A DNA stretch of 64,000 nt from Lithospermum erythrorhizon (taxonomy: Eukaryota; Streptophyta; Magnoliopsida; Boraginales; Boraginaceae), in the NCBI GenBank assembly GCA_019722365.1, contig JADFUC010000905.1, forward strand, positions 39,906 through 103,905. The letters run 5' to 3'. Positions within the stretch are counted from its first letter, which is position 1; the number at the start of each line of letters is the position of its first letter. Below the pieces are notes generated by a model. That model saw only the letters and a program-made list of their open reading frames with translations. It had not been told where the DNA came from and did no database searches. A program made the translations under genes and the position numbers. Shown here in pieces: positions 22,648 to 33,960 of this stretch.

Positions 22648-23810
22648 TGTTGGAAATCAATGAATTGATTCCATTTATTATGCCCGCGATAATTGTATCA
22701 ATTCATTTACCAATTAAGTTAAATGAGATTATCGTAACTTAGTGTTCAAATCCTAGTAAATTGTGGTTAATACTAGTGCGGTTCTCATGATAATTTAAGG
22801 GGTTATGAGCGATTGCTGATCTTTTACTCATTAATCGTTATAATAATAGTAATTGGTCAATTATCATACAACTTACTATTATCTCGAGCCTGTAAGGTCA
22901 CATACATACAAAGGGCGCTGAAGAGCATTTCATGTATGATATTAAAGAGAATAGTATAATCGAGAAATGTATTTCTAATTACGCGGTTCTACATTTTTAT
23001 GTAGAATATCTATTGAAATTGAAATAGAATCAATTAAATAGTTATTTAATTGGTTCGTATTTATAAATAACTTGAAAGATTATTGATATTGACTCATTAC
23101 TATTTAATTAAGCTTAATTAAATAAATATAACTCGTTAGCAACTCATTAGTGTCTTAACGAACTAATGGGAAAGCACCCAGTCAAGCTATTTCTAACGGA
23201 AGTTGCTTATCGGGCTTGTTTTAATCCCACTCTTATATAGTTAAACTTTAGTGGCTTTTTCATGACATAACAATTAGAAAAAATCTTTCATCAAACCCTA
23301 AGTACCACCCCCCTTTGCCTAAAAAATTCTCCCAAAGAATTTGGGGTTTTTGATTTTTTTTGTTCAACCTGGTTTACTAGCATAAACTGCCTTGATTCAA
23401 CCCTCCTAGTGTGGACCAACTAAAGATACTACACGCATTGATATTACAATCCAGGAGTCGAGGAAACAAATTCACGCTGCGACTCAAGCTGCTGTGGAAT
23501 TTGGTGAATTTATTCACGATCAGAAGTACTTTCGCTCATATATTGTACTATATGTATTTGTTGAATAACGAAAAGCACTTTAAGATCCCTCGAATTGTGG
23601 ATTTGTATTTATACTATATATCCATAGTATTTATCACCGAAGCATCGAATTTATTGTGGTTATATTTTAGAGGCACGGTTTACACATTGTCCTCATTCCT
23701 AAGGTACTTTCTCATAAGTTCATTAATCATTTTAGACCAATTTTGCTTTGTAATGTGGTTTCGTTTATATGCGTATCAAGTAACTGCTTAAAGGAGTCGT
23801 CAGCTTTCAA
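22648..23810 (+). mobile_element. C1 LTR copy inserted in LINE ORF2
   Basis: It starts tgttggaaatcaatgaattg at 22648, directly after the LINE reverse-transcriptase motif. Blocks shared with the 7760 copy include aatgagatta, ttggtcaattat, tctcgagcc and a following TATA-like cttatatag (about 23231). The 126-codon frame 23411-23791 is not recognised. The right edge is unclear. It may be a solo LTR, or the 5' part of one composite element running to 25857, since tgttg here and caaca at about 25859 could be matching LTR termini. Confidence 0.55.
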
Positions 23811-24871
23811 AAACGCATTAGTACAATGTATTTCCTTTTATGGCGCATGCTGATAACAAACAATGTCCTTTCCGCTTAAGAAACCCATCACATGTGATTA
23901 GCAACATTTGTCATAGTTTTTAGGATGATTTTTAGTACTTTATTACTCATAATTTGGTTGTTTTGGTTATTTAATCGACAAATATTATATACATGAGATT
24001 CCGTATTTTTATTATTATTTGGGAAAGATATTAATTAGACAGAAAAGGCTAAAAGAGAAGTTGTCACCGAGTCATGTAATTTTCCTCGAAGAGTGGCCAA
24101 AAAGTCCGATCGTGAAAAGAAAGAAAAGAGTCTCGATGACAAAAAGCCCGTCGTAGTATCAAAAGCACGGAAATTAACCTAATCGCTATATAAAGTCGTT
24201 AGGTCACAGTAATATGACATTCATTCACTAATTCTTCACGGCACGCACCACGCGAGGCACGCCAACAGCCTTACTATTATACTGCTTTCGATCATTCAAG
24301 AAGACAATTGATAGTATTTCTACTTTTATTCGCATTTCAGTTAATTTTATTGTTTCAATAATATTATTTATGAATTATTTCAGCATGGTAGTAGCTAAAT
24401 TATTATTACCGGGGTTTTGATGTAGCCTTTGGCAATGTATTTATCCTAATTTTGGAGTTATTATAACCTAATTAGTATTAATCATTGAACTTACCTGATT
24501 CGATTGTTTTAGAATCGCCAATTCTTTATATGAGAATTCCCTTGAGTATTATGTAACCCTCGGCCTAGCCAAGTGCATAATAGATCACTGATTAGTTAAT
24601 TAGTGGGTTGTTATACGGAAGTGTGCAACACATGAATTGCTTCTAATAGATTTCCTTGCGCTTCATGTTTTTAGCTAATTAATTTCACTAGTGACATAGG
24701 AGATTAATTAAACTGAGAACACTGTGAACCCAGAGTCTCTAACGGTATACCAACTAACGAGAAATTGGACCCAGTTGTTGATAAATCTATTATTTGGATA
24801 GAGAATACTACTGTGAGGTGAAATAGCTACTCGGTAATCCTTTATTCATAAGTTTATCCCTTTAATCGCAT

Positions 24872-25857
24872 TTCGTTAGTTTAAGTTTATTTATTTGTCA
24901 ATCAACCCAAATCACATATTTCTCTCGACAACTACAATTAATTTAAGTAAACAAGTTCCTCAAAGGATTCGAATTTTTTCTGAGCACTATACTACTACAT
25001 CGACTCCGTGTTTCATGTAGAATATAATTTGTCTCCATCACTAAGGAAGTAGATTTAATCTACCAAGATGACGACGAGTCTTTCCACGAGGCATGGGATC
25101 GTTTTCAGACATTGTTGATTCAGTGTCCCCATCATGTTACCACATGAACTACAACACTCATATTTCTATGATGGTCTGACTGCACATCAAACGATGGTTG
25201 ACACAGAAATGAGGTGCACTCGGGTGGCAAGAGAAATGAAGAGATTCAAGAAATTTTTGAAATCATTAGCTAATAATTCCTTGGGTGTAAGGGCAAGCTA
25301 GAGAAATACAGAGGAGCACATGGAATAAATTCTAATTCCAACATTGATGTGGATAGACAGTTGGCATCCATGCAGAGGCAAATTGAGCAGTTATCTATGA
25401 GTTTACACGGATCATCTATGCAGAGTGCCAATATGTATTCTTCTCATGAGGGTTATTCTGAGATGTCAGAACAAGCAAATGCCATGAACGGGTACAACTC
25501 AAGAATTCCAGGAAATCTATCCCTATTCAAACACCCACAATCCGGGACGGAGGAATCATCCAAATTTCGCGGAAGAATAATGAAGGGCTATCCAAGGGCA
25601 AGTGAATATTCATGCCACTAATGCACCCGCCAGGGTCAGCGGAGGCCGGCCTGATCGACCTTACAAGGCTATCCTTTAATCAGATTGTTAGTTTAAGTTT
25701 ATTTATTTTCGCCAATCAACTCCAAATTCATATTTCTCTCAACAACTACAATTAATTTAAGTAAACAAATTCCTTGATTCGACCCTTACTAGCACTATTA
25801 TACTACTACACTCACTCCGTGTTTCATGGTGAATATAATTTGTTCCATCAACATGCT
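24872..25857 (+). repeat. 174-base direct repeats flanking the gag fragment
   Basis: Copies are 24872-25045 and 25684-25857. Both begin gttagtttaagtttattta and contain 'caactacaattaatttaagt'. They differ by several indels. They probably mark LTR 3' ends, with most of the downstream LTR deleted. Confidence 0.7.
25060..25621 (+). pseudogene. Retrotransposon gag (Athila/Tat type) fragment
   Basis: A frame near 25069 reads ESFHEAWDRFQTLLIQCPHH, a hallmark of the gag domain in plant Athila/Tat elements. A frame break follows. From 25349 a 90-residue frame starts MDRQLASMQRQIEQLSMSL, a coiled-coil-like region as found after the gag domain in this group, and ends at 25621. Gag would form the cytoplasmic particle that packages the element RNA. 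There is no zinc knuckle or protease downstream. Confidence 0.7.
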
Positions 25858-27440
25858 CATGGGAGACGGGCACAAATAATGGTGGTTTTTCCTTAAAGCG
25901 GATATGCAAAAGGCTTTATCATAGCGGATTAAAGAGTATCTAGTACGCGACGTTAAAGCATGAGATTCCAGGAAAGGTTAGTCCAACTCATAATGGATTA
26001 TATCTCTGGAATAGCTTACGCCTTGGTGGTTAAATCGGGGACCACAGCGGATATATTCACCGGCAGGGTCTTCTACGTGATCCCCCATCCCTCTATCTCT
26101 TCATTCTATGCACGGAGGGGTTGATTGCATTGATCAATGAGGCGGTGGAGAGAGGGAAGCTGCATGGGGTCAAGATTGGTAGCAGAGGACCTACATCGTC
26201 TTACCTACTATTTGCTGACAATGCCCTGTTGTTTGGCCAAGGCGCATGCGGGAGAACGTCACATATCAAGGAGCTAAGGTAAATGTATGAAAAGGCCTCG
26301 GGACAAGCGGTTAGTTTTGCTAAGTCCTCGACCTACTTCAAACGTACGGGAGGAGGATAAAGAGGGGATGTTGGAGGTTTTGGGAGTGGTTAAGGTGGTT
26401 TTGGAAGCTGCATGAAGTTTTGGAAGTATTCGAGGAACTTATCGATGTATTCCGGTTCGGGTGGAGGACGCAAACTAAGGCGCTGGCCCATGAAAGAGGT
26501 GCTCATAAAACCACCCTTCCGCCTATTCCAACTACCGATGGAATGTTTCCTGTGGTGCCCTATTCAGAGTGTAATACGAAGCTCTAATGGATAAATTTGG
26601 GCGGGGGGTTTGACAAGCCGACATAAAAGATGTACTGGTGGCTTCGGGATAAATTGGCGTGAGTCTAAATCGAAGGGTAATGGGATTCTCACACACTTGT
26701 TTAATAGCTCGCCAAAAATTTGGGCGATTAGTGTCCGAGACAGAGCGCACAGATTAGCTCGCTAAGTACTTTCATGATGTTCGATTTGGGAGGCGTCTTT
26801 GGGGTCCATACCATCCTTCGCTTGGAGGTGTAATACAGAGAAGAGGAAAATACACGAAGGGTCAGAGGTGTTGCATAGGAAATGATCATACGCGCGAAGA
26901 CTCAGCAAGACTCTTCGTGTCCAGATTGAGGCGGCCGAGGCTACTTTCACCCCCTCCAATTGGATTTAAGAATGCGAGGGTAGTCCTGTTGATGGATGTA
27001 TGTAATAGGAGGTCGGATACGGACCTCATTTGCAAATTGTTCCTCCCCTCAAGCCGATTTCCATCTAGCCTACCTTCCGACATGCAAGAGAAGATAAGCG
27101 GTTCGAGAGTTGTAGAGGATGAAAATTCATACCAAAAAGCGCCTATCATCCGTGGTCATTGAATAACTAGGAGTGCACTCTCACCTTCCGAGCAGCAAAT
27201 GTGGAGAATCACTTTGGAGCAAGTCATGGGAACCGAAGCTGTTTAGTAAGGTGAAACACTTATACGGAGGTCAGACCGGACAACTTAACGAATTCAAATT
27301 CCAGGAATAGCAGCGATAGACGTGGTGTCCTCTTTCCGGGAAGAAGCGATGAGGTTTAGTTCTCATTTATTCCAACAACGCCACCATACCCGGAAGAAGA
27401 ACCGTTGTGGATACTAAGGACCTTCTAAAATTTTTTTAAG
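25858..27440 (+). pseudogene. LINE ORF2, reverse-transcriptase C-terminal half
   Basis: Motifs in order: FSLKADMQKAL (about 25890, the LD.(S/E)KAYD block), YISGIAYALVVKSGTTADIF (about 26000), PPSLYLFILCTEGLIALINE (about 26080) and LLFADNALLFG (about 26210, the FADD box with the second Asp changed to Asn). KASGQAVSFAKSS follows near 26300. Then MKEVLIK (about 26490) matches the GKEVLIKAV block, and SDTDLICKLFLPS (about 27020) matches the reverse-transcriptase-associated zinc region. Frames shift repeatedly. Altered catalytic box plus stops means no activity. Confidence 0.85.
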
Positions 27441-27693
27441 GAACACGGATGGGGAGGAAATTTTGTTGTTGATTGATTTTCATGCTGAGATTCGGGCACC
27501 AAAGGAACCTTGCCTTCAATGAAGAAACCATCAAACGTCCTCAAGAAATGGTGGAGTTTGGACAATCTCAATATGAGGAAGCAGCTAAAGTTTTAAATGT
27601 TCAATGTATTGTTGAGTAACTTTCTTTTTCCTTAGAGTTGTATGTGTGTTGAGTAGTTGGACAATCTCAACCTCAGGATGTACTTGCTACTTT

Positions 27694-27725
27694 ATTAATA
27701 AAATCCTTCATTCATATAAAAAAAA
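27694..27725 (+). other. LINE 3' end: AATAAA and oligo(A)
   Basis: The hexamer aataaa at 27698-27703 is followed by catataaaaaaaa ending at 27725, in the position expected for a LINE tail. Confidence 0.65.
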
Positions 27726-27815
27726 GGAACTCGTTGTAAGCCTCCACCAAGTAACGTAAAAACCGGTAACGACTGCTAATTAATAAATTAAAATGTGGAT
27801 TATTAAATTGATTTA

Positions 27816-30439
27816 TGTAATAACCCTGCCCGCATCAATATTATCGAATAAGATAATTAGTTGCTCGGTGAGTATTTCGAGGAGAAATAAAAATTTTCAA
27901 AGTTTAATAAATGGAAATACAAATGAATCGGTCGGTTGATAGTATATTTCTGTTTTGGGAATTTTAAATTTAATCAGCTGAATGACATTATTCATGTAAT
28001 ATAATTTGAGTATATAAATGTATGTTAATGGTCAGACGTTTATCAGTTTAAATAAGTTAAAATTTGTGTATCGATTGAATTAAACGATCGGGTTTCACAC
28101 GACTTAAATGAGCCAACCCATTTAAAGCCCATTAACCAAACATTTGGCCCAACCCAACAACAAGAACAAGAGGGCCGAACTCCCTCATTTCTCTGCCGAC
28201 GTGATGCTCTTTTTTTTCTTGATTTGCTTTCATTTCTTCTCTCCGTTTCAAGCTTTGACCTCAATGGAGAGCCTCATCATTCTGCCAAGCCAGCGTAAAA
28301 GGCAATCTTTTTAGTATTTTGTGGAGATTTCCCAAGTTTGACTTTTTGTTGACTTCTTTTTGTATTTTGAATTTATTGCTCCAATTGATTCTTTGAGTTC
28401 TAAATTTGGTTATTCTTGAGTTGATATATCGTGGTTAAATTTCGACGCTTTTAGGCCGTTGACTTTTGGTATTTTGGGTTGACTTTGGTTTTTAGAGATA
28501 TTATTTAATAATTATCATTTAGGCTAGATTATACTCTAAGAGTTGAGCAATGGTTGATATTTGTAGAAAGTGGTTATGGCTGAGTTGACTGAGTGATTTT
28601 GAGTTGACTTTATCTAAAATGTATGATAGTATAAATATGTTATTTGACTTTATTGTGGATTGTTTTGAGGTAAAATTATGAGTATTAGTCGTTGGAAAAT
28701 ATATTGAAATGGTTTACAGATTTTGAGTAGTAAACTAATGATTTGAGAGGTCAGTTAGAAACGGGTTTGATTAGTTGAAAAGTTGAAAATTGGGTTGATC
28801 GAGTTGATTTGAAATGTTAGAAATTGAATGTACATAGGCTGATTTAGGATTTAGTCCTATAGTGAGATTTGTCAATGAATTTGTTATTGTAACATAATTA
28901 GTAATCTTACGAAGTTGTCAACTGCAACTAAAATGGGTTGAAAAGTTCAAGTTAAATTCAAGATAAGGGAAGCGAAACGGTTACGAGTAGTAATTATATT
29001 TTCGGATGTTCTGCTCGCACTGGACGTGGGAACAAATGGAGGATCGATTGATTCCGCTTGGGCTAAATGTACTAGCTAAGGTGGGGATTTATCACTGCCA
29101 TACCTTTATTTATGTTTGAGCGTAGGTATGGTAAATTGTCATGACAATGTATTGCGGTTATCAACTTATCTCGTGTGTATAATTGTGAGACCGTGAGATG
29201 TTGATTTGTATGGCTTAAGCTCTGATTAGATGCACATGGTGTGGTTATTTGAGGGTATTTATGTTTCAAGATATTTATGTTTAAGTGTACTCTTTAGTAT
29301 GTTTATGTTGTAGTTGTATTCATGTTTGAGTATATTTTGTTATGTGGCGACAGTGAGTAACTGTTGAGTATAGGTTTTGTACGAAATTGTTGTATCGTGT
29401 ATGTTAAGGGTGCTATATTGAGATTTGTTGTGTGATGGTTGCATGGTTGTTCTATCTAGATTTGCTGTAGTCAGGCGATAATTGCTGAAAGGCAGATGCT
29501 GACGATGTATGTTTGGTATTGTATGTGTGACGCAGGATTTGTTTGAATTGGAGAATGGTTGGGATGATGTGGGAGTTCGCGGTGAGCCTAACGGGAAAAA
29601 AGATATGACGATGTTAAGCCATGGTGAGCTGAAAAGAGGTCGTTGTTGGTGTTCATGGTGAGCTCGAAAAGGATGGAATGTTATATGTGATATTTGTGGT
29701 TTAATTTTTTTTTCGTAAGTGTATTCTATTGTTGTTGTGATATAAACGTGGTGTAAGACGTTATGTTGTTTTTACCTGCTTGATTACGTGGATAGGGGAT
29801 CGCTAGGCTTACATGTGAGTTAAGCAAGCTGGAGTTCTCGCTAAGTGTTTGTATGTTGAACATGGTCATTCTTGTTATGAAGCTTGAATACTTGATTTAT
29901 TTTTCTTTACTGTACACGCTTATATACTTATTTCATACTTATATCTTTCGCACTTATCGATACTTATAGCTAATATCCCACATTCGCTTCCACTAAGTTT
30001 GCCGAGCCTACCCCTTCCCACCTCCGCATTGACAAGGTATTTGATGTCGCGTAGTTCATGAGTGTCCGCTGACCTGTATTTTAGGGGAGAGAGACGAGTA
30101 CAGATCCCCAAATACCACTTTTTTCTATTTTTTTTATGTACTCAAGTTTTTCATACTTTGTTTTATGTTGAAAAATTGTAAACTATTTTGTGGAATATTT
30201 TGAGACTTCTATTATGTGATGGAATTATACATCAAAGGATTTAGCGACGCCATCGGCTGGTTAAATCAGACATAAACATTTTCGAGCTTTCAAAACTATT
30301 TTACCTTGGATCAAACTATCGTAAGTTTTATTGGCTATTAAACAAGTGATTTTCGTGGTCAACCATCGCAGTACGACTGTATATACGCGTTGATGATTTA
30401 TTCCGCTCAAGACATACGACTAGAGTATGGGCCGTTACA
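27816..30439 (+). mobile_element. Solo gypsy LTR related to family G (copy 6)
   Basis: It starts tgtaataaccctgcccgc at 27816 and ends gggccgttaca at 30439. The matching TGTAA...TTACA termini are characteristic of plant gypsy LTRs. Length is about 2624 bases. The order resembles G LTRs: leader with stops, a run of gttgacttt phrases (about 28330-28500), a G/T-rich middle and a 3' tail. Base-level identity to G1-G5 is low, so it is a related subfamily. No gag-pol is attached. It sits 90 bases after the LINE tail. Flanking 5-mers (attta, taatc) do not match. Confidence 0.75.
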
Positions 30440-31084
30440 TAATCAAGCAGATTATCATCTTGTCTTAGCATTTGTAACTTATTGCATGGACAAGTAAGTA
30501 GTGAGCGTTAAAACTACATCATACGAAATCACGTAAGCTAATAATAGTAGTACTATGTACAGTTCACGTTATGTGTAAGATCATGTACAATGGTTAATTT
30601 ATTCAATATCCTCTTTTATAATTTTCAATACTCCACATAATCATTTCTCTCTTCTACCTAATAATTCAACTTTTACACTCTATATTAATTTTATTTAATA
30701 AAATTCAACGCCCTACCCCACTAATTTTATTTCATATTCTTATTTACTTATATTCTTTATTTTTATAAATACATAATAATAACAATTATCGTTATAATTA
30801 AATAAAAATAATTAACACATAAATAATTTATAGGTATTTTTAAATACAAATACCTAATATTTACTTAAATATTTTTAATATGATATTCTTAATTAATTTT
30901 TGATGGTAATATTTATTAAAACAAAAGAAATTTAAAAAAAAAACTTGAAATCTAGTACAATAAGTAAAGCATGCGGTACAACTGATGAAACACAAATAAG
31001 CACATGGTACAATAGACTAGACTAACAATACTTTAAACTCTTAAAGCACACATTAAGACTTAAAAATAATCTTTAATCACTACA
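30440..31084. other. Left flank and 3' untranslated region of the Harbinger element
   Basis: It holds no frame of note. The part from 30576 on belongs to the Harbinger element, between its left terminus and the transposase stop. It is strongly AT-rich. Confidence 0.4.
30576..30593 (+). repeat. Probable left terminal repeat of Harbinger element
   Basis: A taa target-site triplet precedes gatcatgtacaatgg. The assignment is by resemblance to known plant Harbinger ends. No inverted partner was found. Confidence 0.35.
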
Positions 31085-32140
31085 TTTCTGCATTCTCATT
31101 ATATGTTCTCGACTGTGATCCTCCTATTCCGTATGTACATGTGCATCACGCACTGGATGGCACATGATTAGAAAAATGCGTGTAGTACCTCAGTCGATAA
31201 TGGTTGTAGTGTACTAGACACACTTGCCTCAGATTGATCATAATCGGCCCAATCCTGAGCATATGTATCTCGTGCATCCTCAACAATCATATTATGTAAT
31301 ATGATATATGACTTGACGATGATAGCAAAATCGTCTATGTCCCACATTCGCCCGGTTCATGAATAACTTAAACGCTTTCCTCGGATCAATTCCTAAATAC
31401 ATCATTCCGATATTTTTCAAATAACTTATCTTGTTCATTCTGAATAAGTCTAATTGAAGGGTAGATACTATCAATAAGATAGTACACCATATTATTACGG
31501 ACGTTGATTCACAAAGAAGGTCACTCTTAGAGTATTTTTTTGTTCAACATCATCAAACACTGGTGACCCGTCTAGAACATTTATAACGTTCAATGTGCCC
31601 GGACATCTGAAAAGGCATGACCGATCCATAAACGATGAGAGGCAACTACTTCAAGAATAATGATGGTGGCTCCCTTATCACTTTAATAAATTGACATTCC
31701 CAAGTTGTAGGATGTTTTTTCATTCACAGTGCATGTAGTCAATACTCCCGCCACACTATATGTTAACATTCGCGTGATTGTGGTACATTTTGCTACTAGA
31801 GATATGCTTTTTTTATTGGCAACATCAACTCTCTGGGTGAACTAGTTATCATTACTTGAAAGGTCCCCAACGATTTGAATCAAAACATATTTCCGCATCC
31901 GAAATCGTCGACGAAACATTGCCTCCTCATATGTAGGTTCACTAGAAAATTAGAAACATCAATTAGTGTTTGGTTTGTCACTGCATGATCTCTGTTGAAA
32001 TATCTTCTCTTATTACAAGGTGTATTGTCTTCTAATATTCGTTTGTGATGCTTTCTACATCAATTGAGGATATACCCCTCCTCAATTTCAAACTGTCTTT
32101 TGTAGGTTTCGATATCAAAAGGAAATTCGGATCGATCCAT
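31085..32140 (-). pseudogene. PIF/Harbinger DDE transposase (ALP1-like) remnant
   Basis: Start ATG at 32140 gives MDRSEFPFDIETYKRQ. Then FRRRFRMRKYVLIQIVGDL (about 31900) matches the N-terminal block, GATIIILEVVASHRLWIG (about 31650) the core, MVYYLIDSIYP (about 31470) the next, and MIVEDARDTYAQDWADYD (about 31260) the C-terminal block followed by QPLSTEVLHAF. It needs frame changes and lacks a stretch between N-terminus and core. The first catalytic Asp region (SIDCMHW in relatives) is garbled to LTTCTVNEK, and the second (NNDINVL) shows no Asp. About 350 codons versus the usual ~390-430. Inactive. Confidence 0.85.
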
Positions 32141-32239
32141 TGAATTTATGTTGAACAAATTTGTACGTAGGAAGAATGAGATTTCTTATATTCATAGGAG
32201 CTTCGGATGAGTTGGTACTTAGAGCATTAATGAGTTGCT

Positions 32240-32470
32240 ATTTATAAGAAATTAAGTCATTGAAATTGAAGAACTCCAATGAAAGAATTAAATTGAGTGA
32301 ATTTAAAAGATAAAAATTTGATTTAAGTTGAGTGGTTGAAATTGACAAACTCCAATGAATAAATGAAATTGAGCGAATTAAAAGATAATGATTTAATTTA
32401 AGTTGAGTGGTTGAAATCGACGCACTTCAATCAAAGAATTAAATTGAGTGAATTAAAAATAACAAAGTAC
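32240..32470. repeat. ~65-base tandem repeat, copy set 1
   Basis: About three and a half units of 'aagttgagtggttgaaat' + 'gaattaaattgagtgaatt' type. The same array recurs at 33225-33440 as part of the larger duplication. Confidence 0.8.
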
Positions 32471-32589
32471 TTTATTTAATGGAAAACATACATGAAAACT
32501 GTAAAAACATACATCAAAGTAGGAGAACGTACATGAAAACTGAAAAAATATAAATCGAAGGAGAAGACAAACATTAAAGGACTAACTTA

Positions 32590-33116
32590 ATTTCTAAACA
32601 GTTCGAGGCTCAACATTTCCAAAAGCTTTTTGCTCCGGTCATCGAGACGCTCCTTCTCACTTAGCTTCATAAATATTTCCATCTTCTTTATATTTTTTTT
32701 CCTCCTCTTGTTGTGTGATTATTTTATCCCATCATTCAAACTCTTTGTCTTTGTATTGTTTAAATTCAGTCCACTCTTCGGTTATCACTTCCAATGCCAC
32801 TCCATTTCCCCTCTTTTTACTCTTTTTTTTACCTGCTTTACTTCCCGCTGCACGAAGAATGGATCCAATTTGAGTCACCTGCATCACTCTCATGTGCTAT
32901 CCTGGATCCACTACTGTCAGATCCAGTATTTCCTTCTACATGACTTTGGTTTGCCGCTGCTTGATCGCTATTGAAATATATTCTCTTAGTACGAGGTGCA
33001 TTGTCTTTTAATATTTGTTTGCGGCGTTCTCTAAATCGTTTGAGGATATACCTCTCCTCAATTTTATACTGCCTTTTCTAGGTTTCAATATCAAAAAGAA
33101 ATTCGAATGGATCCAT
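32590..33116 (-). pseudogene. Chimera: Harbinger transposase N-terminus joined to NAM-like accessory protein
   Basis: On the minus strand, ATG at 33116 starts MDPFEFLFDIET, a second copy of the transposase N-terminus (compare 32140). After KRIYFNSDQAAANQS (about 32950) the text switches to the accessory ORF. There, KSKKRGNGVALEVITEEW then FKQYKDKEFE (about 32780) resembles the plant NAM-associated C-terminal domain of Harbinger ORF2 proteins. MEIFMKLSEKERLDDRSKKL to LFRN (about 32600) closes it. The accessory protein normally binds element ends and recruits the transposase. The join probably arose by recombination within the duplication. Frames are interrupted, so a functional fusion is unlikely. 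Confidence 0.65.
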
Positions 33117-33224
33117 TGAATTTCTTTTGAACAAGTTTGTTTGTAGGAAGAATGAGATTTATAATATTCGTAGAAGTTTTGAATGAGTTGGTACTTAGAG
33201 TATTAATGAGTTGCTATATATAAG

Positions 33225-33660
33225 AAATTATGTGGTTGAAATTGACGGACTCCAATAAAACAATTAAATAGAGTGGATTAAAAGATAAGTATTTGATTTA
33301 AGTTGAGTGGTTGAAATTGACGGACTCCAATGAAAGAATTAAATTGAGTGTATTAAAAGATAAGAATTTGTTTAAGTTGAGTGGTTGAAATTGACGGATT
33401 TCATTCAAAAAATTAAATTGAGCGAATTAAAAAATAAGAAAGTACTTGAATTTCATGGAAAACATATATGAAAATGAAAAGACATACATCAAAGTAGATA
33501 AACGTACATGAAAATTGAAATAACATACATCAAAGCAAAAAAAACGTACATGAAAACTGAAAAAATATATATTAAAATAGAAAAATGCACATGAAAACTG
33601 AAAAACGTATATGAAAAAATCAAAACATACATCAAAAAAGTTATAAAATAAACATTAAAT
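33225..33660. repeat. Tandem repeats, copy set 2 (~65-base and ~38-base units)
   Basis: 33225-33440 repeats the ~65-base unit seen at 32240-32470. From about 33460 a second minisatellite follows, with units of 'catacatcaaagtagaaaa' and 'cgtacatgaaaactgaaaa'. A shorter form of that array is at 32480-32580. Confidence 0.8.
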
Positions 33661-33671
33661 GGCTAAATTAT

Positions 33672-33780
33672 TTTTGAAATAGTTCGAGGCCCAATATTTC
33701 CAAAAACTTTTTACTTCGTTCTTCTAGATGCTCCTTTTCACTTAGATTCAGAATATTTCCTTTCTTCTTTATTTGGTTTA
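33672..33780 (-). pseudogene. Second copy of the accessory protein C-terminus
   Basis: gttcgaggcccaatatttcc and onward matches 32600-32690 (gttcgaggctcaacatttcc), which encodes the LLEMLSLELF-type end on the minus strand. It marks the outer edge of the ~1.05 kb tandem duplication. Confidence 0.6.
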
Positions 33781-33960
33781 CTCTCTTATTACAGGGCCAT
33801 TTGTCCGCTCACACATCGATCAATTACATTACCAAATCAAGTAATTATGTAAGTAACAATGTATTTTCACCATTCACATGTAATTTTTCTGAACCAAGCT
33901 ATCTGTTTATTAATATTCCTTCATCCAATAAGAACAAAAGGGATAATTATATATGCACTT
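33781..33960. other. Short spacer, nothing recognised
   Basis: AT-rich bridge between the Harbinger remnant and the first LTR of the array. The right terminus of the Harbinger element would be expected near here but is not seen. Confidence 0.35.

Larger units (their letters stand above)
23811..25857 (+). mobile_element. Athila/Tat-like gypsy fragment with gag
   Basis: A promoter-like ctatataaag (about 24187) is followed by a long leader typical of Athila-type elements (block 'gaacccagagtctctaac' near 24727). A gag fragment follows, then a 174-base direct repeat. The repeat 24872-25045 recurs at 25684-25857 (cgtgtttcatg.gaatataatttgt...ccatca), as expected if it is the end of the 5' LTR and of a truncated 3' LTR. 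Protease through integrase are absent. The block interrupts LINE ORF2 together with the C1 LTR. Confidence 0.55.
18725..27725 (+). mobile_element. L1-type LINE, split by two LTR-element insertions
   Basis: Pieces of one LINE occur in correct order on the plus strand: ORF1-like region, endonuclease, the N-terminal half of reverse transcriptase, its C-terminal half, the zinc-binding reverse-transcriptase-associated region, and a 3' end with aataaa (27698) and an A run (27718-27725). The LINE text stops at 20237 and resumes about 21791, and stops at 22647 and resumes about 25858. The gaps are filled by LTR-bearing sequence. Removing them leaves about 4.2 kb, short for a plant L1 (usually 5-7 kb), so it also has deletions or a truncated 5' end. 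No target duplication could be fixed. Confidence 0.85.
30576..33780 (-). mobile_element. PIF/Harbinger DNA transposon, partly duplicated
   Basis: Two Harbinger genes are recognisable on the minus strand: a DDE transposase (31085-32140) and the C-terminal part of the accessory Myb/NAM-like protein (32590-32945). The left end shows taa followed by gatcatgtacaatgg (30579-30593), similar to plant Harbinger termini (TAA/TTA target site, then a GGxCATGTACAATGG-like repeat). I could not find the matching right terminus before the LTR array at 33961, so the right end is probably lost. Internal duplication is described separately. Confidence 0.8.

Noticed and set aside
23411..23791. 126-codon plus-strand ORF
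   Set aside because: Sits within the C1 LTR or flank; AT-rich, hydrophobic by composition, with no equivalent in the 7760 copy.
32630..32974. 114-codon plus-strand ORF
   Set aside because: It is the antisense of the Harbinger accessory-protein remnant; the meaningful reading is on the minus strand.
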